This document shows positions 35,491 through 47,260 of a DNA stretch of 64,000 bases, piece after piece (within the stretch, counting starts at the first letter, position 1; the number at the start of each line of letters is the position of its first letter). Position numbers and translations under genes: made by a program. The notes beneath the pieces were generated by a model. It was not told where the DNA came from, did not search any database, and worked only from the letters and a program-made list of their open reading frames with translations. The stretch covers positions 62,001 through 126,000 of the forward strand of contig BDDD01000123.1 in NCBI GenBank assembly GCA_001972305.1, read 5' to 3'. Source of the DNA: Cephalotus follicularis. Its lineage: Eukaryota; Streptophyta; Magnoliopsida; Oxalidales; Cephalotaceae.

Positions 35491-35570
35491 TCTTGCACAA
35501 AAGAGAAATAATGTTTAGATGCAAATATGTTGTCATCAAAATTACGATTGAGAGAAAAATGTCAATACAT
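35491..35570 (-). other. Copia 3' internal remnant upstream of LTR A
   Basis: On the minus strand, the bases just before the LTR include attatttctcttttgtgcaa, which also precede the 3' LTR at 1684. The preceding taattttgatgacaac resembles the tail of SIRE-type elements. This is internal 3' sequence of a copia element, not host flank, although the next side of the LTR is a primer-binding site. Confidence 0.6.
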
Positions 35571-37743
35571 CTCACTTTCTCTCTTCTCTTTTCTTCCTTC
35601 CTCCAACTCATTTCTCTTTCTTCTCTCTCCCCAAAAAACCATAAAACTAGTCCAAATCTGCCATTTCAAGAGGGGAATCAAAGGGGATTGGGTGTTTGAT
35701 TGATCAAACCTTGTTTTGCATATAATTGAAGCTCTACAGACCAAGAACTTGAGTTCTTTCTCAATCTCTCAACCTAATTTCCAAAAACAAGTTTCAATCT
35801 TTAGTAGAAAACTTCTCTAACTAAATATGCTTATGATTACACTTGTATACACGTATATGAACTGAATTGATGAATGAAATTAAGTGAATTAGATTATATG
35901 GATTGATTAGGGTTTATATATGAAATGGGGGTTTGTAAGATAACTTGAAAATGGATGGATTTCATGGATTAAAAATGGTTTTAATGGCATAAAAATGGAT
36001 AATAGGACTTCTATGAACTGGATTTTTAAAGGATTTAAAGAAAGGAATTGATTTGAAAAATATTTGAAGTGCAGAACTATGTTTCTAGAACTCTAAGCTC
36101 CGACGCTCAGCCCGTGCGCGTCGCCGCTTAGAGGATATTTTAAAGATGATTCGTTTGCAAATTCTTCGATGCTTAGCCTTTCTTTGGCAGAGTCTAGCTA
36201 AGCGATGACGCTTAGTCTTGAGCGTCACCACTTAGGCTTTGAAAAATGAGTTCAAAACCAATTACCTACTTTAGGCGATGACGCTTAGACTTGACTATCG
36301 ACGCTTAGTGCAAAGCATAGACGCTAAGCTCAAGGCATCGCCGCTTAAGGCCTGCTTCAGTTTTTAAAATGTTTTCAAAGAATATTTTCAAAATGTTTTT
36401 CTTCTGGGTTCTTTTCTAGGTCCGGGTAAATATTTTTACTAGGCTTCTTCCCAAAGTAAAGATGACATAGTAAGGGTAAAATGAGAGTCTAGGTATTCAC
36501 CGTAGAGTGAACTTGTAACTTCTAGTCAGGAATGCTACGCATTGATCTACAGTTAACTGATCCCACAACTAGAGTTACTCATGGTACGTGATTAGTTGAG
36601 CTCCTATCGATCTATCGCTAGACGACTGGTTCTAGTCAACCTCCTGTTGATCTACCCCTAGGCAATCAGTTTTAGTCGAGCTCCTATCGATCGATCGGTA
36701 GACCACTAGATGTATAAACCTTGAGCTTGTGCTACCTTGGGGAAGGTTTGTACTCACGTAAGGTCCTTGTGATCGGTTGAGCTCCTATAGACATCAAGGA
36801 TAGGAAACTGGGTTTAGTGAGCACCTACCGATCTCAACAGTATGGATAGGGTATAGATCTCATGACCTATTGAGCTCTTATCGGTCTACCGGTAGGCAAT
36901 TGAGTCTAATTGAGCTCCCATCGGTCTACCGGTAGGCAACTAGATGTCTAGGCTTCTAGCTTGTGCCACCATTTAGGAGGGGTTCTGGTCTCATAATGAT
37001 ATAGTATGGTATGATGGTATGCTATGGTATTACGGGCGATTCTATAGATCAGTAATTAGTTGAGCTTCTATAGGTCTACCTGTAGGCAACTGGTTCTACT
37101 TGAGCTCCTATTGGTCTACCAGTAGGCAACTAGATATTCTAAACCTTGAGCTTGTGCCGCCTTGAGAAAGGGGGGTTTAAACTTATGGATGATTGTATGC
37201 TAGGTTAACAATTTATATACGCTGGTATAGGACAGTAGTATACAATTGGTTAACCTCATGATTGTCTGATAAACGTATGGACAGGAATGTATGTTTAGAT
37301 TAACGATCTATATATATGCCGATATGAGACGGTTTTATATATGAATTAGTTAACCACATTTGTTCATGCATTATGCCATGCCATACATTTATACTTGCGA
37401 TACTTGTTCATATCATAATCATGGAGTTGTTTTCTATGAGGTCGTTTGGCTGACCCATCTTTCGATATGGGGCATCGTTTATGTGATTAGATACGGACTG
37501 ATTAGCGGATAATAGCAGTGGTCATGGACACAAAGATCGGTGATGGTGGAGATTCATGGAGAGAGGATCCAAGGATAATGCATTGCAAAAGCTTATGTTA
37601 TTTATGGATTTGTATTGCATGGATTGTCTAAGATGATATGGAATTATATGAACTATGTATGTTATGACAATGGAGTTATATGAAATGTATGAATGTTTAA
37701 GAGTGTTTAAATGGATGTACGCACATAAGTATTAAAATTTTAA
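35571..37743 (+). repeat. Partial LTR J, left segment
   Basis: The segment has the layout of the long gypsy LTRs: a CT-rich leader (35571-35640), an array of GACGCTTAG-type motifs (36090-36350), tandem GAGCTCCTATCGGTCTACCG repeats (36590-37150), and a tail that resumes after the MULE and ends gggtgaca at 48407. The LTR head with TG is absent. The plus orientation is inferred from the GTGACA end. No protein is recognised. A 9-bp duplication (aaattttaa, 37735-37743) marks MULE insertion. Confidence 0.55.
36590..37150 (+). repeat. Tandem repeats (gagctcctatcggtctaccggtagg)
   Basis: About eight imperfect units, some with the longer period of about 53 bases, carry TTGAGCTCCTATCGGTCTAC followed by CGGTAGGCAACT. 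CCGGTAGGC and GGTCTACCGG halves form small inverted repeats within each unit. Confidence 0.82.
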
Positions 37744-37828
37744 GGGAAAAAGACACTTTAGTCCCTAATGTTGTCGGTCTCAGACATTTTCATCCCCCAA
37801 TTTGAACAAACAACAATTAAGTCGCTCC
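37744..37828. repeat. MULE left terminal inverted repeat
   Basis: It matches the complement of 48229-48313 with about 80 percent identity by eye, including shared cccaatttg and caattaagtc words. Confidence 0.87.
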
Positions 37829-38139
37829 ATTTGAATTAAATTAACGGAAAAAGTAAAATTACCTTAAAACCCTCATTTGAATATCTCCTCTCACGCTATC
37901 AAACAACCGGTCAAACACATTCAACATCTATCATCTCTCTCGAACCCACCCAACATTCAACATCTCTCTCAACCCACCAGTCAAGCAAACCCACTAGTCA
38001 TACCGATCTTTCACCGACGTCAATTATGACAAAAAGCGACGTCGGTGAGTGAGAATCGCCAGCGACGTTGTGGTTCTTGGTTTCTGAATTGATTTTTGAA
38101 GACCACAATGTTGATGTAACACTACAAGAAAAACAGGCA

Positions 38140-38310
38140 AGGACGAGGGCAGATGGCGAGGGCACCCAAATCCCTTCGTCGTTCCCAAACTTTTTATTTT
38201 TTTTATTAAAAAGGCATGGCAAGGGCACTATTACCCTCGCCATGCCCTCGCCATACTAAAAATACATGGTGAGGGCAATAAATGCCCTTGTCATGCCCTC
38301 GCCTAGTACT
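38140..38310. repeat. CACTA-1 left subterminal repeats
   Basis: Copies of GGCGAGGGCA and CCCTCGCCATG in both orientations, matching the right-end array. Confidence 0.85.
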
Positions 38311-38442
38311 ATACCTAGCCCGGCACTTTCCTTTTTTCTTCATCTCTCTTTTTGCTCACTCTCTCATCTCCCGCCGCTCTCCCTCTCTCCTTCCTCTTTC
38401 TCACCGTCGATATTCTCCTCCTCCTCCCGCCGTCGCCGCCGC

Positions 38443-38517
<75 letters not shown>

Positions 38518-38575
38518 TTTTTATATTATTAGTATATATATATATTTCGGATTTTATATTGTTTTTGTGTGTGTG

Positions 38576-38634
<59 letters not shown>
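38443..38634. repeat. (TA)n and (TG)n microsatellites
   Basis: A TA run then about 27 TG units (38461-38515), a 60-base gap, then TA and about 22 GT units (38591-38634). The order TA-TG is repeated twice, so the block probably duplicated before expanding. Confidence 0.95.
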
Positions 38635-38635
<1 letters not shown>

Positions 38636-39127
38636 GTGTATGTGTATGTATAATTTAGTTAGTATGTTAGTATCATGTTTAAATTTATTGTAAAGTTCAA
38701 TTACCTATTATGATTAAAGTGGAGAGAAACCTTAGATTCCCGTTCATGATTCGTTCACTAGGAGTGAATCATGAATTGTCCAGTTCGGACAGTTCTCACA
38801 TACTCCACTGTAGGATATATCGTTATCTTGTGTACACAGTTTTCTTCAAGAAAGTTTCGGCGACACTCCTTAAACATGTTCCTCGGATACATAATTAAAC
38901 CGATCAATTCAGTTTAATTTGTGTGTTTGAGGAACCGTAGGGAGATGCTGCCAAAATTTTCTCAAAGTGAACTATGCATACGGGATAACGATATTAGTGG
39001 AGGTACATAGTCGGGAATGGGATAGGGCCATACCTTTTAGAGTTAGGTGGTGAGATATACTTCAGTCAAAGCATTTTGAGAAAAGTATACTTGAATCTAA
39101 CAATCGTCTACCCTACTTGTAGAAAAA

Positions 39128-41167
39128 ATGTTTGTGGACAGGAGTAGGATGAGTAGGCAGGTTGTCCGGGGGTTACTAACGGAGGAATTTAACAGGGGTG
39201 TGCACGCTTTCTTAGATTTTGTATTTTCAAACCAAGATTTTGTCTGGAATAGTACAATAAAATGTCCTTGCAACCATTGCAAGTTAAGGGCATTTGGAAC
39301 TCTATCTGAAGTGCGGTTACATTTGTTGAAGAAGGGTTTCACCCCTCGTTACACGTTGTGGGATCAACATGGGGAAAGGAGGGAATGTCGTAGGGCTGCA
39401 GTAGAGCGGTCAGATGCCTCGGCTCTGAGCAATCCTTTTGTTGATCTCGTGATGGATGCTGGGGGGTTCGAGTTTGACACTGGTGAACATAACGAGATGG
39501 CCGATGAACTTCCGAATCCCAATGCAAAGAAGTTCTATGACCTGCTTAAGGATGCAAACGAGCCGTTGAGGAATGGCTGTAAAAAACACACCAAACTGTC
39601 TATGATGACGCGACTCATGAATGTCAAGTCCAAGTACGGGATTCCCAACGAAGGGGCTGAGGAAATTCTTCAGATCGTTAAGAGCGGAATGCTTGAGGAT
39701 GAGAAGTTGCCGAAGTCTTATTACAAGCTAAAACAAATCATGAAGACATTGGGATTAGGCTACAAAAAGATAGATGCATGTGTCAATGATTGTATGTTGT
39801 ATTACGGGGATCAGCACAAGTGTGCTACAGAGTTTCCAATGTGTAATCATCCTAGATTCAAACCCAGCGGTGACGGAAAGAGAAAGAAACAGGTACCTTA
39901 CAAGGTTTTCCGTCACTTTCCAGTGGCACCAAGACGTCAAAGGTTGTTTCAATCAGACAAAATATCTGTTGATATGAGGTGGCATAGTAAGAAGAGGAAG
40001 GATAACGATGGTGGTACACCCGGCTGACGGTGAAGCTTGGAAGCACTTTGATGTTACTTTTCAATCGTTTGCTGCAGAGGTTGGCAATGTTAGAATAGGA
40101 ATAGCAACGGACGGGTTTTGTCCTTTTGGGGTCAGTAGTAGTGTTTACTCTTGCTGGCCTGTGTTTGTTTTCCCATACAATCTTCCACCTTGGTTGTGTA
40201 TGACGAAGACATTCATGTTCTTATCCTTGATTATACCTGGACCAAAGAGCCCAGGGAAAGATATTGATGTGTTTCTGCGTCCACTCGTTGACGAGTTGAA
40301 GATATTGTGGGAAACTGGAGTTGAAACCTATGATGCATCGCGCAAGAAGAACTTTCAGATGAGGGCAGCTTTAATGTGGACGATTAGTGACTTTCCTGCC
40401 TATGGAACGCTGTCAGGGTGGAGTACTGATGGTCATTTGGCGTGCCCCTACTGCATGGGTCGGACCAAGGGTTTTAGATTGAAGCATAGTCGGAAATGTT
40501 CGTGGTTTGACTGTCATCGTCAATTGTTGCCCACAGACCACCAGTTTAGAAGAGACAATAAAAAATTCTTTAAGGGTCGACGGGTGACCGAGGTGGGTGT
40601 GGAGAGGTTATCAGGGGAAGAGGTTGAGGATCAACTCCCCGAGTTGAATGAAGTTGTGTTTGGAAAAGGTGTACCCATTTGTAAGATTCCTGGGTTCAGG
40701 AGAGTACACAATTGGACTAAGCGAAGTATCTTTTTCGAACTTCCTTAGTAGAGTAAAGTACTAGTCAGACACAAAGGGTGTCCAACGATCGTAGGTACAA
40801 AGGGTGGGTGACTGTGATAAAAACAAAACCCAAAAATGCCTACAGCCTTCCTGATTATGAAGAAGAATATGGCGACTCTTTGGGTATGGATATGACATTG
40901 CAAGAAGATGTCGCCACCGGTCCACTACGATCATTTACAGCTGATTTAAGTCCTGCAAGCGAAGATTCCCTTCGAGGAGATGGGGAATGGGAGGAGGTAA
41001 TATTACCTCCAAATGTTCAAATAAGGGATCCTACGTCATACCACGATAATACGGATGACGAGGAAGATGAATGGGAAGACGATCTTTCTGACATGGATGA
41101 GGAGGACGGATCGATGGAATATGATTCCGATAGTCAAGACGACATGGATATTGATAGCATAGATTAA
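39128..41167 (+). pseudogene. CACTA-1 TNPD transposase (Transposase_21), internally deleted
   Basis: 39128-40027 starts with an N-terminal transposase-associated domain (FLDFVFSNQDFVWN, CPCNHCKLR, LHLLKKGF) and enters the Transposase_21 region (CVNDCMLYYGDQHKCATEFPMC). A one-base frameshift near 40005-40015 moves the reading to 40009-40748, which continues the Transposase_21 core (HPADGEAWKHFD, GIATDGFCPFG, YSCWPVFVFPYNLPPW, AYGTLSGWSTDGHLACPYC). Two stops follow FFELP at 40746. Near 40780 the sequence jumps to the acidic C-terminal tail (SNDRRYKGWVTVI to 41167), so the DUF4218 and DUF4216 parts are missing. DUF4216 survives in CACTA-2. The two copies therefore keep different parts. Confidence 0.92.
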
Positions 41168-41318
41168 ACTGTAAGTTAATAGTGTAGTATATGTAGTAAA
41201 CACTGTTTGCAATAATATTCTTGATCTTCTAATTTTTTATGTTACGACATTGTAATTTGATAATATATAGTAGGACAATTGTATGTATCGTTTTTAAATA
41301 CGGTGAGTTCTTGCAGAT

Positions 41319-42957
41319 ATGCCTCGTAGAGTCACGCATTCCTCTATGCATCGAGATTCCACCATACCCTCCGGATCTTCGCTTCCCGAGACGGACTCCA
41401 TGGAGTTAGACAGACGGGAGCAGGATACCGATGTTCCCAGTGCTAGTAAGGAAATTTGTTATGTCACGATATTCTGTTTTTCGTATTGTCGAAACTTTTT
41501 TTTGTTATGTTTTGTTACATATGTTTACAGTGAAACGTAACCATGATTTTGAATCAGGTTCCCATCAGCGATGGATGAGGGGAGCTAGTAAGGGGGCGGA
41601 CTTGCCCCCGCAAGGGGTTGATTCTAGGCCTATTCGGCATATCAGTGCGAATGGGTAAGTAACTAGTAACTTAAGTACATTTTTTTAAAAGTAACCTATG
41701 ATGTTGGTGCTAATATTTGTTTAATTGCAGGTGTTTTGAGGAGATGGACGTGAAGAATACCATAGCGTCCATCATCAAGAGCAGAATACTACAGCCACGG
41801 ATCACGTGGAGACAGTGGCCTGATTCAGAAAAGGAACTACTGTGGGAGAAGCTGTTGGTGGGTAAAACTGTTACAGTTAACAATCAATATTATTCAGGAT
41901 TTTTTTTAACCTCGTTATTTGACACTGGTGTTTTGTAGGACTACTTCCAGTTTCTTCCATCTGATGCACACAACAGGCTTCCATTCTACAGTTACGTGCA
42001 GAAGAATTACCCGAAGTGGATGCGTAACTTTAGGAGGAAGACAATGATGGGTGCTGGTGTGCAGCATATGAGCCCTGAGTGCATGTGGCATGGACCTATA
42101 GAGATACCACGACCAGTGTGGGATGAAATGGTGAACAAGTGGATGTCCGAGGAATTTCAGGGGCGGGCATGAACAAATGCTGTTAATAGAGCGAACGAAG
42201 CACACACCACCTACACTGGCGGTAGCCACACAATGGAGAGATAGCTTCAGATTGGGGTAAGTAATAAACTTCATTTCTAATTATGGTGCTTAATAAACTT
42301 GATTTGTGTTTCAAACTAATTCGAAATTGCATTTGACTTACAGGGGGCCAAGGGGAAAAATGATTGGGGATGTATACTACGAAACCCATCGGAAGGCGGG
42401 GGATGATACTCTTCTACCTCCTATTATAATAATGGGGATGGTGAGTCACAAACTGAAATTAATATGTCAATTACCCTTTATATGTCAATCACTTAACTAA
42501 TTAATCTTGTATTTTTTTGTAGGAGAAGTACTGGGCTGCTGCTGGGGCGGATACTGAGGAGGGGACCGACGGTACTAGTAGGGCGGCTCCCTTCGACGTT
42601 GTGGCATGGAAAAAGGCGACTGGAGGTCCGCGGAAGGGCAAGATCTGTGGATTGGGGAACTAAATGACTTCCACGAAGATGCTACCACAAGAACTTCGAG
42701 GTACTCAGTCGGGAGTGGGAAGTCAGAGTCGCCCATTCTGTTCACAGCCAACACAGACTGGCCCAGGGCCGGACGGAGACTCAGCCATGCAAAAGCAGAT
42801 GGACCGAATGGAGTCGAAGTTCCAGACTTTAATGACTCAAATGTCACAGTACATTGGGTCTCAATCCACACACGCACCATCTGATCAGAGTTCACCGCGC
42901 ACTCGCCCCCCCTTCAAGGCAACCCTAGGCTTGGACGATAGCGATGACGAGTCATAG
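41319..42957 (+). pseudogene. CACTA-1 second gene, TNPA-type (Transposase_24 family)
   Basis: ATG at 41319 follows a ttgcag acceptor, so a 5' non-coding exon is likely. Exons judged by GT/AG borders and by the CACTA-2 copy are 41319-41447, 41531-41655, 41730-41858, 41940-42255, about 42344-42439 and 42523-42957. They encode MPRRVTHSS, then HQRWMRGASKG, WRQWPDSEKELLWEKL and NYPKWMRNFRRKTM (Transposase_24 core), and end in a Gln-rich, possibly coiled segment and DDSDDES. Nonsense codons interrupt exon 4 (near 42171 and 42242) and the last exon (near 42661). Start codon and acceptor are intact here but lost in CACTA-2. Confidence 0.82.
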
Positions 42958-43199
42958 TTTGTTGTATTTGACATATTTTAACACTGTCTGTAAACGTATT
43001 TGACATATTACCCTTTTTATATATATGCTAACAAAGCTTATTTACATTGTTTTGTTAGTTAAGAATGAATGAAATGTGTCTACTATTGAGAATTGTGAAA
43101 TATAAACTGTTATTGTGGCTGCTGCTGAAATGAATTGTAGGTTTTTGCTTGGAGTTTAGGGCATAGATTCTGCTGATAGTTTCATCAGTAGAATCTGCA

Positions 43200-43545
43200 G
43201 AATTGCGAGGGCATGACGAAGGCTAGGCGAGGGCATTCTGCAGCAAACATACACGGTGAGGGCAAAAACCCTCGCCATGCCCTCGCTATGGCGAGGGCAT
43301 GGCGAGGGTGGCAAGGAGTTAAGCAGTCCGAGGAGATGATGGCGAGGGGACGTTGCCCTAGCAATGCCCTCGCCATGGTGAGGGCATTATGGCGAGGGGA
43401 CCCTGCCCTAGCCATACCCTCTCCGTGGCGAGGGCAGTGACGGCGAGGGGACTCCACCCTCGCTGTACCCTCACCATACCCTCGCCGTAAGGGCTGACGA
43501 TGAGGGATTTGGCGAGGGTAAGTGCCCTCGTCGTTGGCCTGTTTT
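43200..43545. repeat. CACTA-1 right subterminal repeats
   Basis: More than fifteen copies of GCGAGGG or CCCTCGC in both orientations, some in ATGCCCTCGCCATGG palindromes. Overlapping frames on both strands are by-products of the repeat. Confidence 0.9.
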
Positions 43546-43821
43546 TTAGTAGTGTAAGATTTCTGGATTGATTTTTTTCTATTTTGCTACTTCAATCACT
43601 ATATGATTCTTGGTTTTGAATCACGAGTTATATGTCCTTGATCTCCATTATTTTTCAAACATACTGCATTAGAAAAGCCTAATTCCTATTTAACAGAAAC
43701 CATAATCTCAATTTTGGTTTTAATTTTTTAGGATTTTTTTCTACTTACTAAGATATATTATTTTGACATCATTACTTATTCATATCATTTTGTTTCCATT
43801 GCAGTTATTCGTTCATATAAG

Positions 43822-46751
43822 ATGGTGAACCTCAAATTGGATTACAATGGGAACATTCACATTGTTGAAGACATCGAAATCGATCATTAATCTTTCCTCG
43901 TGATGGAATACGAGTCATTGCAGTTCATAATAGGTAAACCTATCATTGGTTTTAAATTTGAGAGTCTATTTGGCAAGGTGATTGCTTGTGATAAGGACTT
44001 GATGAACTTGTTTGATGAATGTCTTGGTCAAGAAGAGATTGTGCTTAAAGTTTCTTTAAAAGAAGGCACTTTACTTGATTTAATGCCTCATGAATGGATT
44101 CAGGAGGCAGCTGATACATGTGATTTAGGGAGTGACAATTTTTGTGATGTGAATGATGATGCTAGTATGAGTGATGTTGTTGATTTAAATGCTTCTGCTG
44201 CTGTGAATGATGTTGTTGTTTATGCTGATGATGTCGATTTGTTTGATGATGCTAATTATGATGACCCTGGGTTATATGGTGATGAAGAGTATGAGTTTGG
44301 TGAGGAGTGGGATGAAAAGTGGTTCAATAATTAGGAGGAGAATGATTCAGACTCTGATGACAGTACATATAGTGTTGCTAGTGAGGATAGTGATGGCAAT
44401 TGTAACATCGCCATTGACTACATCTCATATGGCTCCACAGATGCCTATGACAATGATGATGGAGTCAAGGTTAAAGGGAATGATGGAGTTAGAGGGTCAA
44501 AAACAAGAGGTTTGATAAGCACCTCAATGCACATGCTAAAGCCTTTGCACGCCAACCTGATGGCACTCTCAATTTTGAGGTAGGCCATATATTTAGGAAT
44601 GTGACAACATGTAGGGAGCACTTGACTAAATATCATAGGAATGGTGGTATACATTGAAGAAGGTTAAGAATGATAATGTTAGGATTACAGTTAAGTGTAT
44701 TGGTAAAACTAACAATGTTGATGTACTTTTTTCATAGAGGTTACATGCCTCTAAAACCCCATATAGCAACACCTTTATGGTTAATATACTAGAGTATGAA
44801 CACACCTGTATTAGGCAAATAAGGTCTAATTATAGTGTGATCTCTAGTTGGATTACAAAGCATCTTGCTTTTGAAATAAGAACTGATCTATACATAAGCT
44901 ATGAACTTATGAAACAGAAGTTGCTAAACCAGTACGGTGTTAGCCCCCACCCTAAGAAGCTGTATAGGGCTAGACAGAAGGCGAAGAACCAGAATGAAGG
45001 AAAGCACAACGAGTCATACTCCAAGTTTCTGAAACATGCTCAGCTTCTTAAGGAAACCAACCCTGATACTATTGTGACATTTGAACACCATCCTATGTCA
45101 AGCACTAGTGAGGGTCCTCCTGTGTTCAGAAGGATGTTTATCTGTTATGGGGCTTCCAAGAAAGGTTTCTTGGATGGCTGTAGACCCTTTATTGGCTTGG
45201 ATGGGTACCATTTAAAGGTTCCTTTTGGAGGTGTGATGTTGTCAGCCATCTCTATTGATGAAAACCAGGGGCTATTCCCTGTTGCTTTTACTGTGGTGGA
45301 ATCATAGAAGGGAGCTGAAAATTCTTCATGGAGCAATTACATAGCTACATAGGAGCTGCAACACAAGACAGGGCATTGATTTTATGGCTGATCAGACTAA
45401 GGTAAGTTGTATTTCTTTACAACACTCAATATGCATTTAAAATTCATTTATACGTTATTTACAAATCTGATTGCATTTGTATTTCATTATTTCATATATG
45501 TAGGGCTTAAATGAGATTGTGCATTCTTTATTCACAAATTCAAGGCAAAGATTCTATGCTAGGCATTTATATAGCAATTTTAGGAAGAGATTCCCAGAAT
45601 TAGATTTTATGATGGACTTTTGAAAGGCTGTGAGGGGTTATGATGTAATGGGGTGGATGAGTGGTTTAGATGAAATGCATATGCATAACAATGAGGCAGC
45701 TCATTACTTGATGCAAAATCTTGTTCATGTTTAGGCCAGACATGCATATGACCCAAACCCCAAGAGTGAAAATGTAACCAACAACATGACAGAGTCTTGG
45801 AACAACTGGATAGGTAAATTTAGAGGCAAACCAATTGTGCCAATGCTAGTGATAGATATGCAAAGGTTTGTGATTGGGAGAAGGGTGGAGATAAGCTAAC
45901 ACCAGCTACTAAAAAGATGTTGAATGAAGTCATTTGTTGGTCTACACACTGCCAATACATGCCTGCTGGTTGGGAAGAATTTTAGATTTTAGAGGATGGG
46001 CTTAAGTATGCTGTAAACTTGTGGACTATAGTGTGTTCATGTAATGAGTGGTCCATAACAGGTTACCTTGTAGGAATGTGGTTCCAACCCTTGGATATAC
46101 TAGGGGGAACATTGAAGAGTACTGCCATGAGTACTTCATTGTTAGAAAGAACTTGGCAGCCTACAACAACATCATCCACCCCATTCCAGAGGTCAATATT
46201 GAGCCAGATGATGTGTTGTCTGTAGTTCAACCACCACCATTGAAGAGACTGTAAGGTAGACCTAGGATTGGTAGAATTAAGCCCCACAATGAAGTAGTTG
46301 GATTGAGTAATAGAACATTTCAATACTCAAACTGTCTACAATTTGGGCACAACATCAAAGGATGCTAGAGAGCACATGTTGCAAAAAATGTACTCTATAA
46401 TTTTTCTTCTACTGTAGTAATATAACATTACCTGTTGCAAAAACACTTTTACTTACATGTTCTCACTTGTGTCCTGTTCAGGCCAAGGGTAGCAGTTCTC
46501 ACTTGTGTCTTGTTCAGGCCAAGGGTAGTAGTTCCGGTGCTAGCAAAGGAAGAGGCAGACCTCCAAGCAAGCAACTAGCATCAGCTGTAGGCACATCTGG
46601 TGCTGGCAGGAGAAGAGGTAGACCTCCGAGCAAGAAAATAGCCACAAATGTTGGCACATCTAGTGCTGGCAGAGGAAGAGGCAGGCCTTCAAGCAAGGGA
46701 AAAAATAAAACTAGTGTATCTCAGCCACTGCTCTCCCTCCTCCAACTGTAG
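43822..46751 (+). pseudogene. MULE transposase (MURA-type)
   Basis: ATG at 43822 (MVNLKLDYNGN) starts the N-terminal region, with a stop at 43888. 43900-44334 continues in frame, rich in Asp, Val and Asn, before the MuDR DNA-binding segment (phases HLNAHAKAFARQPDGTLNFE and FRNVTTCREHL, 44500-44650). 44777-45307 holds the start of the MULE transposase domain (FICYGASKKGFLDGCRPFIGLDG, with the catalytic Asp in LDG, then ISIDENQGLFPVAF). After an intron near 45400-45500 come SRQRFYARHLYSNFRKRFP and MTESWNNWI. The SWIM finger near 46030-46090 reads CSCNEW...PCRN, so the His is Asn and a frameshift splits it. A knuckle near 46320 has Tyr for its first Cys. The last exon (46461-46751) carries three AT-hook-like GRGRPPSK motifs. 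Confidence 0.9.
46461..46532 (+). repeat. 36-bp tandem duplication at an exon start of the MULE transposase
   Basis: Units 46461-46496 and 46497-46532 differ at two bases and each carries a tgttcag|gcc acceptor-like site. The period is divisible by three. Confidence 0.9.
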
Positions 46752-47260
46752 TGAAATGGTTTTAAACCAATCAACACCACAACCAACATATGGTTCTCAA
46801 CAAACTACACCACATGCCAATCCTTCTCAGTAGGATATGCCATAGAAAACTAGGAATATAGTGCCATGATTGGCTTTTGAAACTGTTTTTCTGTTTTTGG
46901 GATTTTTGCCAAGTTGAACAATGACTTTTGATTTTATTGTGATGTATGTATGACTATGGTGCCATTATTGGCTTTCGTGACCTGTGATTAAGTTGTAGAC
47001 ATGTGAGCATGTTAAATGGAATCTTTTGGATGTCGAATTATTGTCTTCATGCTTTTGCTTTCACTGTTGTCAGTTTTTTGGGACCAATATTTTTGTCTGT
47101 ATTAGCTTTACTTTTCAGCAAATGGAATATACACAATTACAATCAGGGAATTACATTGAAATTGCAGATACATGAAATGCATTCATATTCATTATATTGA
47201 AAATTTGGGTTCAAATAGCATTAGCATAATACAAACATACACACCTACACACAAAGTACA

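Larger units (their letters stand above)
38120..43554 (+). mobile_element. CACTA-1, complete-ended CACTA/EnSpm transposon
   Basis: The left end is cactacaagaaaaacagg, and the right end is the complement of cactactaaaaaacagg, flanked by the 3-bp duplication taa (38117-38119 and 43555-43557). It has GCGAGGG subterminal repeats at both ends and two genes, TNPD-type then TNPA-type, in the standard order. Length is 5435 bp, shorter than complete relatives because the middle of the TNPD gene is deleted at about 40780. It is inserted in the untranslated left part of the MULE. Confidence 0.94.

Noticed and set aside
38266-38693. Frames encoding long YIYI and VCVC runs
   Set aside because: They translate TA and TG microsatellites.
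43185-43457. Frames on both strands through the GCGAGGG region
   Set aside because: Both are readings of the CACTA subterminal repeats.
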